Source: Phytoseiulus persimilis
Lineage: Eukaryota > Arthropoda > Arachnida > Mesostigmata > Phytoseiidae
DNA: 64,000 nucleotides
Assembly (NCBI GenBank): GCA_037576195.1
Contig: CM075102.1
Coordinates: 18,534,745 to 18,598,744 of the forward strand
Reading direction: 5' to 3'
Made by a program: the position numbers and the translations under genes. Shown here in pieces: positions 22,627 to 34,600 of the stretch (positions are counted from its first letter, which is position 1; the number at the start of each line of letters is the position of its first letter). The notes under the pieces were generated by a model that was not told the DNA's origin, did no database searches, and was given only the letters and a program-made list of their open reading frames with translations.

Positions 22627-25600
22627 GTGAGCTCACTTGAGGAATTTTTTCCGTGTTATGCGTCGAAGTAGCTCCAGTCGTTGGTCGAGCTCACCGAGAA
22701 ACTTTTATGCCGAGAGACCGCGAGAACGGTCGCAATCGGCGATGACGTGTTGTTTCCTTGCCTTGTTTTGTGGATGCATGGCTGTCCCCACTGAGCCCGC
22801 CTCGTCGAGAACCATGTGGCGAAAAATATATCTGAGGTGACGGAGCTTCTGGAGGATCAGCAGGAAATTCTGATCCGGACCTGCAACAATTAGCATCTAA
22901 TCCCCGTCATGGACTTTTGGCGGCTGTGCTCCAGCGAGACTCAAAATGGAGGGATTCCCGGAGGTCCTCGTAGAACTCTTCGAGCAAATCCCAAGTTTGG
23001 GAGTGAGCCCGAGCCGGAACTGGGAGAGGAGTGGAATTTCCATCGAGATCCGGTCGACGAGATGTCAAACTCGTTTGAGCTTCGGCGGTCTAACGACTTG
23101 TCAACGAGAAGGAAATCAGGGGATTTTCCGAAATTGCACTGATGGACGCTAGCGGGGACAGCAAGCACGGTGGGGAGAATGTTTGAAAAAGTAAACAACA
23201 TGCAATCAAGTCTCCCTGGAGATCTACTGCAACCTTCTCCTCAAATCCATCCCAGACCCGATGTCCCTTGTCTCCCCCTTCTTCCCGGTTCGTCTCTCTC
23301 CGTCTGCCAGGCCGTTTACCCTGGGCCTTCCTCGTCGCGACTAACGGACTCCAAAGAAAGCAAACGCGGTTTTCGAGCAAGGCCCCGATAAATTCAGACA
23401 AGGTTACAATTCAGCCCAGCGGTGGGGCGCTCGAGAACGTACGAGTGGGACGAAAGCGGAGGGGCCGAGGTCGCATACTTGAACGAGCAGCACTTAGGCG
23501 GCGGAGAGATGATTTAATGAAAACTTTGCATTAACACCTCTCTGAACGAACGAGAAACAAGATGTATCCCTCGTCGCCAACCTGGAGTGGAACACCGCAA
23601 ACTCGTGGTTGCGGGCACTCAAACACATGCACCAACGAGGTCCGGATAGTGCTCTGCGAAAAGTTTCACTCGGAGTTCGTCTGCTGGAACGGAAATTACC
23701 TTGAAAAATCAATAGATGACATCCATGGGTAGGAGAAAGCCCACGAAAATCACTTGGTTGGAAATCGGGCAGCCTGGACCCAATTCAGCGGCCCTGGGGT
23801 TGAGCCTGTGCGCCGCGCGGAGCCTTGTCATATACGAGTTTGGGGGGGGGGGGGGGGAGGGGGGGGGTTCGAACTGTGTTTCTTACGAATCCTGTTCCCT
23901 CGTCAACGCTTTGACCTACCTATCGAGCGTCGATGCGGCCACGGAACCCGCACATGTGGCACAGATGGCTAAATCCACTCGGCTATGTCCTTGACGCGTA
24001 TTTTCAGAAGTTCCGTTCCCCGGATCAGCTGCGAACGTGATCACACCGGATTCTGTGCAGGATAGCCCTCAGCATGTTGCGTTCCTTCGCACCCTTCAAC
24101 GAGTTGTCAGACCATAGAAGAGCGGCGAACGGGGGCGGAAGAGACGGACGAGTTCTGATCGTCAGCCAATCTCGCTTCGATCGGGGATTGATCGACTCCA
24201 TGGAAAGCCGAACTTTGGTAGCTTGCGCCGAAATGGAATCGCTGGGAGACAAGTTTTTCGCATTCCCATCCGACTCACAAATGGAGCGCAACGGCCCTAC
24301 AATGCACGACTCCCGCTCCGTCTCCAACGAGCCGAAGTGACTCTGTCGTGAACAGCGATGTCGCGACCCATTCGGTGATCCCGATCCCAGAACAGGGCCG
24401 AGTTGGGGTCTACGACTCCGATTCTTCTGTGTTGGAGTTTTCCTCATCGACGCTTCCAGCTCGCGCGAACTCCCCGAGCCTTGCGTGAAAAGAAAATGCG
24501 GCAGGTGGATACTTCCGGCGAGACGAGCATCAAACGCGGGAAGACGATAGTGAGATGGGAAGGAGGCCGGGGCTGTCCTTATCGGGGCCCGGTGCACCTT
24601 AACTCTGTTCGGGCTTTTTGAGAGAACAGATGACAATTGTTTTATCTCTGGTGTCGGAATGGCCTCCATCAGATCCTTGCGGAGATAGCGAGAGGGAAAA
24701 TTGTCGCAGTAGAGAGTGACAAAACCCGAGAAGGAGAACCCCGTCGAGGGGCGGGAGAGGACGAGATAGAAATTTGGAGAGATGTATGGACCGAGGAGCA
24801 CAGTGGGAATAACCGGCGCTTATTGGGGCCGCCGAAGATCAAGCTCCTCAAGAAGAGACTCTCACACGTAGTGTCTATCGTCGCGGGAGCCGCTTACCGG
24901 GGACAGCGCGCGGGTGCAAAAGAGGGAAACCCAACGACGCAGACGGCAGCGGAGTGGACGACCGTGCTGGTGATGATACTCAAGATCTCGAGTCACTTGG
25001 TATGTGCGGGCACGCTCGCGCACTTCTTCCACCACTATCAAGGGGTGCTTAACTCTTTAAGAAAAACGCCCTCAAGTAAAACAGTGCGCGGGCTTCTTAG
25101 AGAGACGGCTGTTTCGTCGCCTTGGTAGCTTCTCGTCCAACTCCTATTCCCGTATCCACGTCATGGAGTTTTGAATCTCATGATCCGCTTTTTGTGCATT
25201 GTTTGCATTCCGACTCCGCTCTTTCTGTGGAAACTCCGCCTCAAAACCGAGAGTGAGTTCCATTTGGCTCCAGCTCTGCGCTTCACGCAAGTTCAGCCCT
25301 GATCACGGTATTCATTTTACGGAATAGTCGTTGATTTCGATTATGAGAGACGGATGACAAGGAAAAGTTTTTCGGATTCGAATTCCTCTCACATCGCAAC
25401 CATGTTCTTTGGCGCCTCTGGTTGACGATTTTTCGAAAACATCCTTCTTATATTCACATAAGACGGCCCCATATCCTGTCTGGCGAGCAGCTCACGCTTC
25501 ATTCGCGGTTGACACTACCATCCGTGTACCTGGATGTGCAGCCCCTGAAGACCTCAAAGGATCACAGGTGGATGCTCTTCCGTGACATATGCTCATTTAT

Positions 25601-28600
25601 TCGTGCTCAGGTCGTACCTGACCTTCTGAGCTTCCGGACCTTCCTCCGCAGAGCGGGTTCAAACGACTCCCTCCTGCTCTGGAGAAGAAATGCCCCCGCG
25701 GAAGTATGCGACCGACGGAGGAAGTTAAAGCTTCTTCTCGGTCGACGGCGAATACGAGCCCCATTACTTTCTGTAATTACCAGTGGCTAACCAAATTAAT
25801 GAGAGCAGCGACGATGACTGCTCACTTTCAAACTGACACACTTCATCAAGAGCAGCCCACTAATCCCATGCGCGCAGTCAGCACATTTCCTTCCATCGAA
25901 GCTGCTTTCCCTACCTGATCCCTCTCGTGTATCTGGCCATGCGAGAAGGCTAGCATACAGGCTCGATCGTTACCAACTGCCTCGATTAACGTGAGCCCCG
26001 AGAAGCTACCCGCTTGCTTGCCAGCAACCATCCGCACGTTGACCCAACTACGAGCTACGTGCAACCGGATTCGTTTGGCCAGAATTCCGAAGTCTACGAT
26101 ATATGTACCGCTGAGCGTGAGCCGTACAGTTGCATCGGGGAGGCCAGCTGAAGGGGAAGAAAGGAGTCTGAAGAGAGGTTGGCATATGCAAGGAAGCCAC
26201 TCCGTTCGGAGTTTGGCTCAAATGTAGAAGAAGAGGAGTCTGACCGAAGCCTCTTTCAGTTTGGGCAGCCCAATCATTAACGAAGTTTTTGTGCTATGTA
26301 AACCGCTTGCAGCTCGCGTGGCTTCGTACCGGAGGGCTCCGTCCTCCCGCACAAAGTGTCATTAGGGAAACGGAGAACGAAAGAGAAACAGCCATACATT
26401 CTCATCATCTTTCTTGACGTCGGGAAAAATTTGAATTTCTCCCTCTGCTCGAACGTGGTTGCGATATGTTCTCTCGTTTCTGATCTGAGAGTCGGTGTAC
26501 CACATTTCCGAACGAGGCGTTAGGACTATCCTCATGCGAATAGCCGCAATTAAGAATGATAGTTCGCTCTCAACTGCCGAGTCTTCTAGCTCGAAAAACG
26601 TTCGGCGGCGTCGTTGCTCAACATCAACAGCCATGAGGCGATTGAGAAAAATTCATGCAGAAGCCGGAATTCCGAGATCAGAGAATTGCTCACTCATTAT
26701 GATCATGGAGGCCCCATCTTCCTGGAGGAATTCGTCGGCCAGCCCGGAAGGTAGAACGATGTTTGGCCGAAGCTCCGGGACATGGTTCCGATGAGACCCC
26801 GACAGAACGAGACCACGGATCCGCGGTCGTTGGATCGGATGATTGAATTGCTGCAGCACGGAAGAAACGGAGCTGTGTATCATCTGCACGTCCGTCGCTG
26901 CATTAGTGGGAAGCAACACGCTACTCACCGCTAATTTAGCTTCAATCGGATTGGCAGATGACTCGCCGATATTAACCAGGCCTTCCCGTCCAATTTAGCT
27001 GCAATTGCACTCCGAGCTCGCAGTGTTGGTGGCTGCTGAAGAATGCCGTCGCCGATCGGGGAATGCAGTTGCTAGACGCCGGCAACTGGTTCGCGGTTAA
27101 TGATCGCAGAGCGCGATCCCTGATTCATAGTTTTCGCGATCACATCAACCGAGCGATACCACCAACAGAAGGATCTGTGAGGCAGCAGAAATTCACGGGA
27201 AGAGAGGGGTCAGCTGGGATGCGGACGATCTCGATGGGATAACGAGGCAGCAGAACCGAGGGATGTGCAGAGTCTTACGTTCAGTAGTTATTTTTTTCCT
27301 GCTCCGCGCCGACGCACCGCCGCAGATGTTGCTGGCCTGTTTCGCGAGTGTTGTAGGTGGCACCTCTTGTCTGTGGTACCACACGCGAATCTCCAAGTGG
27401 TACCACTGCGGTGCACGGACCGCCTCGACCAACCCATCGCCTCGTCGCTCGATTGGAAGATAAAGTCTCGTCGAGTCTCTATTTTAGAGGAGCGATGTCT
27501 CCTGTAACTGGAGGAGAATTTGTTCTGTCAGTTGGGAAATCAGGGATCTTCCAAGTCCCATCGAGTGATTTCTTGGAGTTCGCATTGCTCATGCGCTTTG
27601 AGTCCAGCTGCGTTTCGTGTGCGTGGGTATCTTTTCTCTCGCTGGAGCAGATCTAGTCTCGCTCTCGATCTGTGTTCGCTGACCAGCGATGAGGGCTGCG
27701 GCAGCGGCATTTCCTTATCTCGACGAAACCCCGCGCGGACCGTGTTTGATGCAAATATATCGACTTCGCTTCTTTTTAGAATCGTATCATCTCCCTTGTG
27801 GCCGCTTCGACTTCCTCGTGGACGTTTTTTCATCATTCGCAGAGGCATTCTATGCGAGCACAATCAAACAAACTTCTGATGTCGAGGCTGAGAAGGAATC
27901 CCAGGATGGAAATAGTTATCTCCCCACCCGAGTCTCGCAGCGGTTTTGATCGGAGAGTTCCGAAGGACTTGAAATTTCTCGAGGAGAGGAGGGTTCTCTC
28001 TGAATTTTCTCGCTCAGCATTCCATTCGGCACAGTGCGTCGAACGGAGTTCTGTGTCTACGATGTGACAGATCGGCTCTCTTAGTGGGGCTGGTATGATG
28101 GCTCCGTGATGGGTTCGAGATCGGCTTCAAGCTGCGAGAGTAGACATCGCGTCCATCAAAAGTTAGCCGTTATCGTCGCTTTTCAGCTGAATGGTCAACC
28201 GGTGGCCGAGGTGGTTTTTCTCCATCCCTATCCGTTCGGCTCATTGGTCGGCTCTAGCTGGCGGTCGAGCGAGCGAGCGAGCGCGCGCGCGCGGTTTGCT
28301 ACTTGTTATCACTTCACTGACGGGCTGCTGGACGGACACTTACGGCCGGAAGTCATGAGGATGGTTGCTCCGAAAGGAATTCTCACCCGGATGCGCTCTA
28401 CCCTTATCGGACTCGCGCTCGTTAGAGCGAGGGAAGAAAGAGCGTAGGGCTAGCGGGCAGGGCTGGTCGGCGAATAGAACCCCAGCGATGGAAATCTGCA
28501 AAACCACACTGCAAACCATTGCGTCTTCCAGTTCTCGGCGGCTCAGTTCTGCCTCGTCCGACGCTCTACGACACACGAGCTCACCCACGTTCTCGACAAG

Positions 28601-31600
28601 ATCGCAGAACGCATGATTCACACCGGAATTCGCCATTCCCGATTTCGAGGGGTCAAACAAGCGCAGCACCAGAGACGCACATTCCGGCCGGAGGTCGGAT
28701 CAAGGATAGAGCGGGAAGGAGAGCAGCTGGGGCGAAAAACGCGACGCCATCGCGAAAGGAAAAGAGAAACTCAAAACGGAATCATTTTTCGCCGGAGGTG
28801 AGGGCGGCAGCAGCAGAGGTGCTGGTGGACTGGTGTCAATTTTCGTCGCGTCAAATGATTGATCAAGTTCGATGATAGATAAGAAAAGAAGAGACGGGAC
28901 GAGAGATTTTCCTGAAGCGTTCTCACTCAATTTCCTCCCCGGCGTCCGGGATCGCTGACAACTCCCGCACGCCTGGCTCAGAATGAACACTCCGTTCGCT
29001 CGTGCCTCTTTTCTCGGTCATTCCCCCCACTCTCCGTAACTTCGTTTCTCTCAGAGCGAGTCCCGCGCAAATTTTATTCGAAAATTGAAACCGATTGAAG
29101 ATTCCTTTGACAGATTACTTCTCGTCGACGATGATGGCGACGACCATGAGGAATGAAACGATGACGACGACGACCGAGTGTTGGAGGGAAAAAATAGCGC
29201 GAAAGTGTCGAGCAAATACCTTCAACTTGGATTGGATTTCGGGATCCGAGCGAACATTTCTCCGGCACCGATCCATCGTGGGAGGCTTCCCGTGTTTGAA
29301 GGGAAATGAACGAGCGCAAACCTCCCCCCTCGCCTCTGGATTTGGAGACGCCGGACCTGCACTGGTCAACTTGGGGTCAGTGGGATTCGGAAATCCATGG
29401 CAGAACAACGAGAGAAGAAAGTTGTATCCCCGTATATTGGCAGGGCTCGGCTTCGATCGCGTATAACGATCCAGCGTTCAACCGAGCGAGCAGGATCATT
29501 AGAACCGCAACGAAATCCGCTAAATGGTGGAGGGCATTAGAATGCGGCAAACAGCAGCGAGTCCTGTTATCTGTGAACCAATTTCCTGAAGCGGGCACTC
29601 GAAACCAAAAGTGGGATTTGAAGGGGCCTCATTCGCAGCAAAACTGTTGGAATTTCCTCGAAGTTTCACTGTTTCGGAACATTCAAACTTTTTGAAACCG
29701 AAAGCACAGCAATGATGCGCGAATGCCGAACCCAGCCAGCCCGACCTTGTTTCCGAACTCTTGAGAACTCAAGGAATCAGCGTCGACGCCCGCAAGAAGC
29801 AAAGTTGTCAGTAGCCTTGATGTGACGACCGATCAACATCTGTAACACAGTCGAAAACTCTGCCCAGGGAGCGGCTGTCGGCTTTGGACTCTCCGCTTTG
29901 GAGCTTCCGCCACCGGCTTGTTGCTCCCGCTAAACCGTCGGATTTGTTTGGCGCCTCGCAGCACCGTTAGCAGTCAGTATGTTCCTCCGCGCACCGACGA
30001 CGACGAAGAAGGAGAAGAAGAAGAAGAACGGATTCACCTAGCGCTTCTCGTCCAAGAAGCTGCTGTAATGGCTGACTCTTCCCAGGAGCTTGCCCGCCGG
30101 CCCAGGGACTACGGATGGCCTCATCTCATTAGAATATCTCCTTCGTTGTTGAGCTCATCTGCATTCGAGTCGTCACCACCTCACCGATAGCGGTGGTGGT
30201 GGCGGTGTCGGCTACGGGTCGAACGTGGCTCACTGGCCTGCTTTATTTCTCCCTCTTCGTTTCTCTATCTATTTATCTGTCTCTCTCCTCGTGGAGCTCT
30301 TGGCGACAGACGGACAGACGGGGTGGCCGACAGGAGAGCTCAATAGACACTAATTCCCAGCTGTAGCTTGGGGAATCAATTGATTTTCGCGTAATCAAAT
30401 CTTCAGCGCTAACTTTGAACTCCGGGCAAAGAGACCTGGCCCGCCCGTGAATCCGTGCCTGTGCGCCCCGTTTCTCGACGTCTTCTTCGGGACGGGGAAC
30501 CTAGTTATTCAGTTGAACTTTTGACTCTTGCTCGCGATTCTGTTTGGTACCATCCTCTGAAGTGATTCTCTCTGTACTGTGACATTCTCGCCTTGTTTCG
30601 GGTCTCGTCACTCCGGGTCCGATTCCTCTGGATTTTCAGTTCTCCACCTGGTTCCCCACGATATCTCCTACGAAATCCGCGCCGGATTCCGAGTTTTCCG
30701 AGGCGGTGCCGCGGGCGGTCGGGGAGCCTCAGCGCTCGGTCCTGAACTCGTCCGGGGTGTCTTCCCGTGAGTGAAGTAGGTCATTATTGGAGAAAAAATT
30801 AGACTCGAGGGTGACTCCAAGGTGATCGGGTGCTCGGCAAAATACAACATCTGCGGATTGGGTGTCTCCGGCGGGTGAACATCTTGCGTGCCTCAGCGTT
30901 ATTGGACAAGCATTAATCACCGCGTGCGGAGACATGAGATAGAAAAAATTAAGCTCCGAACCGGCAGTACGTCGAACAAGTCGCTGTTTGGCTAGTCGAA
31001 TGTTCGAGTGAGCCGAGGAACAACCTGCTGGTGATTGCATTTGTGTCAGGGCAACTTAGGCTCCGACGTCGAATTATGATCGTTAGCTCACACTATGAAA
31101 CTCGAACTTTGCTTGTCGCTGGCCCGTTCGGCTGCTTCGCTTATGAGAAAGAAAACATCGGCAGGGGAGGAAAGTGCTTTTTGTGATGCGAGTCGAAACT
31201 TCTCAGGTTTGCCCGAAGCTCGACTGGCGGCATCAGAAACCCCCGAGGCATTGCTTCCATCTGCAATTATGTGTGTTCGAGAAAGAAAAATAGGCATCGG
31301 ACCATTCCCCCTCCCTCCCCCCTCTTGTCTAGAATATCCTGGTCCAGTTCGATGCATGGGCGACTGTTTCATGTCAGGGGGCAAACAGGCTTTCCGAGAA
31401 CCAGCCGCAATGTCGAGTCCGTCGGATGCAGTAAGATTCAAGAACGCCCTCTTCCATGCGCAAGCGATGAAAAGAGCATCCCGCCCCGAATCGACATCGA
31501 GGATATTTCTTACAGTCAACTTGAGACTCGTTCCCTCCAAGAAACCAACCAATCAGAGAACGAGTCAATCTCACGTTGAGTTTGAACGGAGTTTATCCCT

Positions 31601-34600
31601 GAAATAGGCGACTTCTTTGTCGACGCATACCATAACAGAGGCCGAGAGATAGCCCGACGATGAAGACCGTCGGCAATCTTTCATTCTTATCTCCTATTAA
31701 AGGCAGCTGGTCGAGCGAGTCTCTTCAACAGTCGTTGGACACGAAGAAGAACAACAGAGGAAGAAGGGAAGGAGGGTAGTCGGTGGGAGGACGGCAGGGG
31801 GAGCCATAGAGGAAGCCTACCGGCTAGAGATTCCCTTAATCTAAATATTATACGCCGATTCATGCCTCCAGATATCGTATCTTCGACCACGTCTTCAGCC
31901 ACAAGTGAACCCGAGTAGAGCCCCTTGCACAGTCTCGTCGTCGACTCGTAAGCGAAGCTTCGCATCGCTTCTCCCCCTTCTGGTCAGGGAGGAATGAGCC
32001 GTCATGGAACTCACACTCGTTGTTCGCGAGCTCACTCATCGACATCGCCGCATTTGACACGCGATTCTCCCGCAAGACGCTGCTCTCGAGCGAGTGTGAG
32101 GATAGAAGGGCTCTCGCACTCTGAGCAAGTTATTGATTGAATATTCGAACGTTCAGCTCACATCCAGGATTATCCCATTCGACGGGAAGTCAATCAAACT
32201 ACTAATCGGCGAAAATTTTCCGAGAAACTTAGTGAGGACAACGTTGAGAGCCCGGAACCGCAACGCAATTCCTCAGCCACTCCTTGATAGATGGGATCAA
32301 ACAGAGCCGACGTTCCAGGATTCCCATAGTGAAAATGCATCTGTCGAATCGCTCGGCAGCTATCAGGGAACGACAACACTTGAAATAATGAGTTGATCAG
32401 TGGAATCCGGAATGTCCTTAACGATCATTTCGTTTTGTTGCAGGCTGCGCGGTTGGGATGGGTCGGAAGATGAAATCAGGCAGACGTTCCCAAAACTCGT
32501 GCACAATGGCCCTCAATCCGAGTAGTTCTGTTCTGATGGGATCCAGCTCCGATGGAGTTTCTCAAGCGCCCTCGAACGTTCAGAACGGATCGCAACCCGA
32601 ATGTGCCGGATGCCAAAAACCTATTAGAGAGAGGTAAGCGTCGTTTAATTCAGAGGAGATTTTCCGACTGTTCACCACAATCTACCTCGATTGCGTTTTT
32701 GTAAAGAGTCTTCGTCGCTTAGAGTCCCCACCTGGCTTGAATTATTTTTGGTTATTTTTGGCTTGGTTATTTTTGGCTTGAATTCGATGGAAATTTTTTC
32801 CAAATCCTTCCCTACAGTCTGTTTACTCTCGTGGCAGGTACTTGTTACGGGCCCTGGATCAGCTATGGCACGAAGATTGTTTGAAGTGTGCGTGTTGCGA
32901 CTGTCGTCTTGGAGAAGTGGGATCAACGCTTTTCCACAAAGCGAATCTGATTCTCTGCAAGCGGGATTACCTCAGGTCAGTTCAACGGGAAGTTCATGAT
33001 CAAGACTCGACTCGTAGAGCTGTTGGACACCTTCCCGTCGAAGCGACGGGGAGGGAGAGAGATAGGAGGTAGGACTCTGATTCCTTTCCAATAGAGTAGA
33101 AGGAGCAGTTCAGCCTCAGATGATCAGGGCTCGCCGCTTCCGACGGCTGCGATGTCCCGGAGCTCGCTCAGGAGCTTGCAGCCCTCACAGGTTGAGACGC
33201 AAGTTGCCTTCATCGCACGTTTGGCTCCCTGAAACGGCTGTGAAAATCCCCGAAGACCCTGGTCTCAGATCCACCCCAGCCACCTACGGAAGTCCAGCCG
33301 CTATGCCATAAACATGAAGTGCTCCGACGTATGGGGTCATAACAGTTTCCTGTAGTCGATTCCCTCATGGCCGAGTAAAAGTCACGTAACTCCCGCACGA
33401 GCTAAGAACATTCGCCCAAAAATCCTGCTCCATGGAACGCGTGTTGGCAAATCGATTCTCCTTTCCGTCTCTGCTGAGGATGGGCGATCGAGAACCGGTC
33501 TTGCTCTACTCAGCCCGCGACGACCGGGGGAACGTGATGCGACTCCGGATGTTGTCCAGCCTAATATTTTGAAATCGCTGTTCCCTTAAAATTCCTAACA
33601 CTCCTTGAAAATCTGAATCGTTGATCGGAGAAAGCTCTGAAAATGAGTATCTCTCCAGATATCTCAATCCAACGTTGTGCTAGAATCGCCAGAAGAATAT
33701 GGTTTTCGCTGATCTCTAGCCATCTGAAAACTCCTATGCACCATGGGATTTGGAAGAAATTAAATCGAAACAATAGCTAAGCGGCACTTGTTTGCGGAGG
33801 TCCTCGATTAGCACGATCGGAGGACTTCTTGGTCGCCCATCCTGAGTTTCTCATCCCAGATGGTTCAATGACATCCATGAAATTACGATTCCTTTCCTAT
33901 GATGCGACTCTTTCGGGATTCGAGGCTGTTCCCGACATATAAGAACTGGAGGAGAGGGAAATATTCGGGCATGCCTTTTTGTCATAGAGACCCGGCTGAG
34001 AAACTGCTCCCAAAACGACTAGAATCAGATTCGGCGGTGTTATGAGGATTCCGACCCCAGAAAAGTGCCCATTCGGGCCGACCCCTCCCCCCATTGGACC
34101 CGTAGACAGGAGCCGACCAGGAAATTACTCGGAATATCAAGACGTCCCCGAAAATGTTCTAGGAGCCCGCAGAGGTGGTACGAAGCCGAGGCGGAGTTTC
34201 CTACGCGGTTCCTCGTTTATGTCGTATCGCGATCGCACCCGTTCGCAGAATTCAACCCGAGGAATGAGGTGACTAGCTCCAAAGTCAATCGCCTATTTAA
34301 TTTGCTGCAAATTCACTTGGGCGCAGCTCAGAGTTCCGCGAATTTCGTGGCTTTTGGCAAATCTTCGAATTTCAACCAAGAAAGGAAAAAATACCTCACC
34401 AGCTGCCAACAACCGCGACTTTACGACCTGGACAACAATTTTTCCCGCAGCAGCGGCTGTGTGCATTGGTATATGAATGTGGCTCTTGGATGGGCGAGAT
34501 TTCTCGATCGCGCGTCACTTTTTACAGCTGAGCTCAGATTCGTATTCGTAGAGTCCGAGAAGAGCCTAGTGGGGTTCTCTATTTTGAAATTCCAACTTGA

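Larger units (their letters stand above)
22627..32443 (+). other. LMO-A intron 1 (9.8 kb)
   Basis: Inferred from phase. Contains the 23.9-kb tRNA-like element and the - strand coding-like fragment at 26.4-27.0 kb. A 258-codon - strand frame at 24025-24801 is Arg/Ser rich and lacks support. Confidence 0.6.

Noticed and set aside
24025-24801. 258-codon - strand frame in LMO-A intron 1
   Set aside because: Arg/Ser/Pro-rich composition, other frames also open, no splice, start or polyA support.
28270-28293. GAGC/GCGC simple repeat
   Set aside because: Short microsatellite with no evident role.
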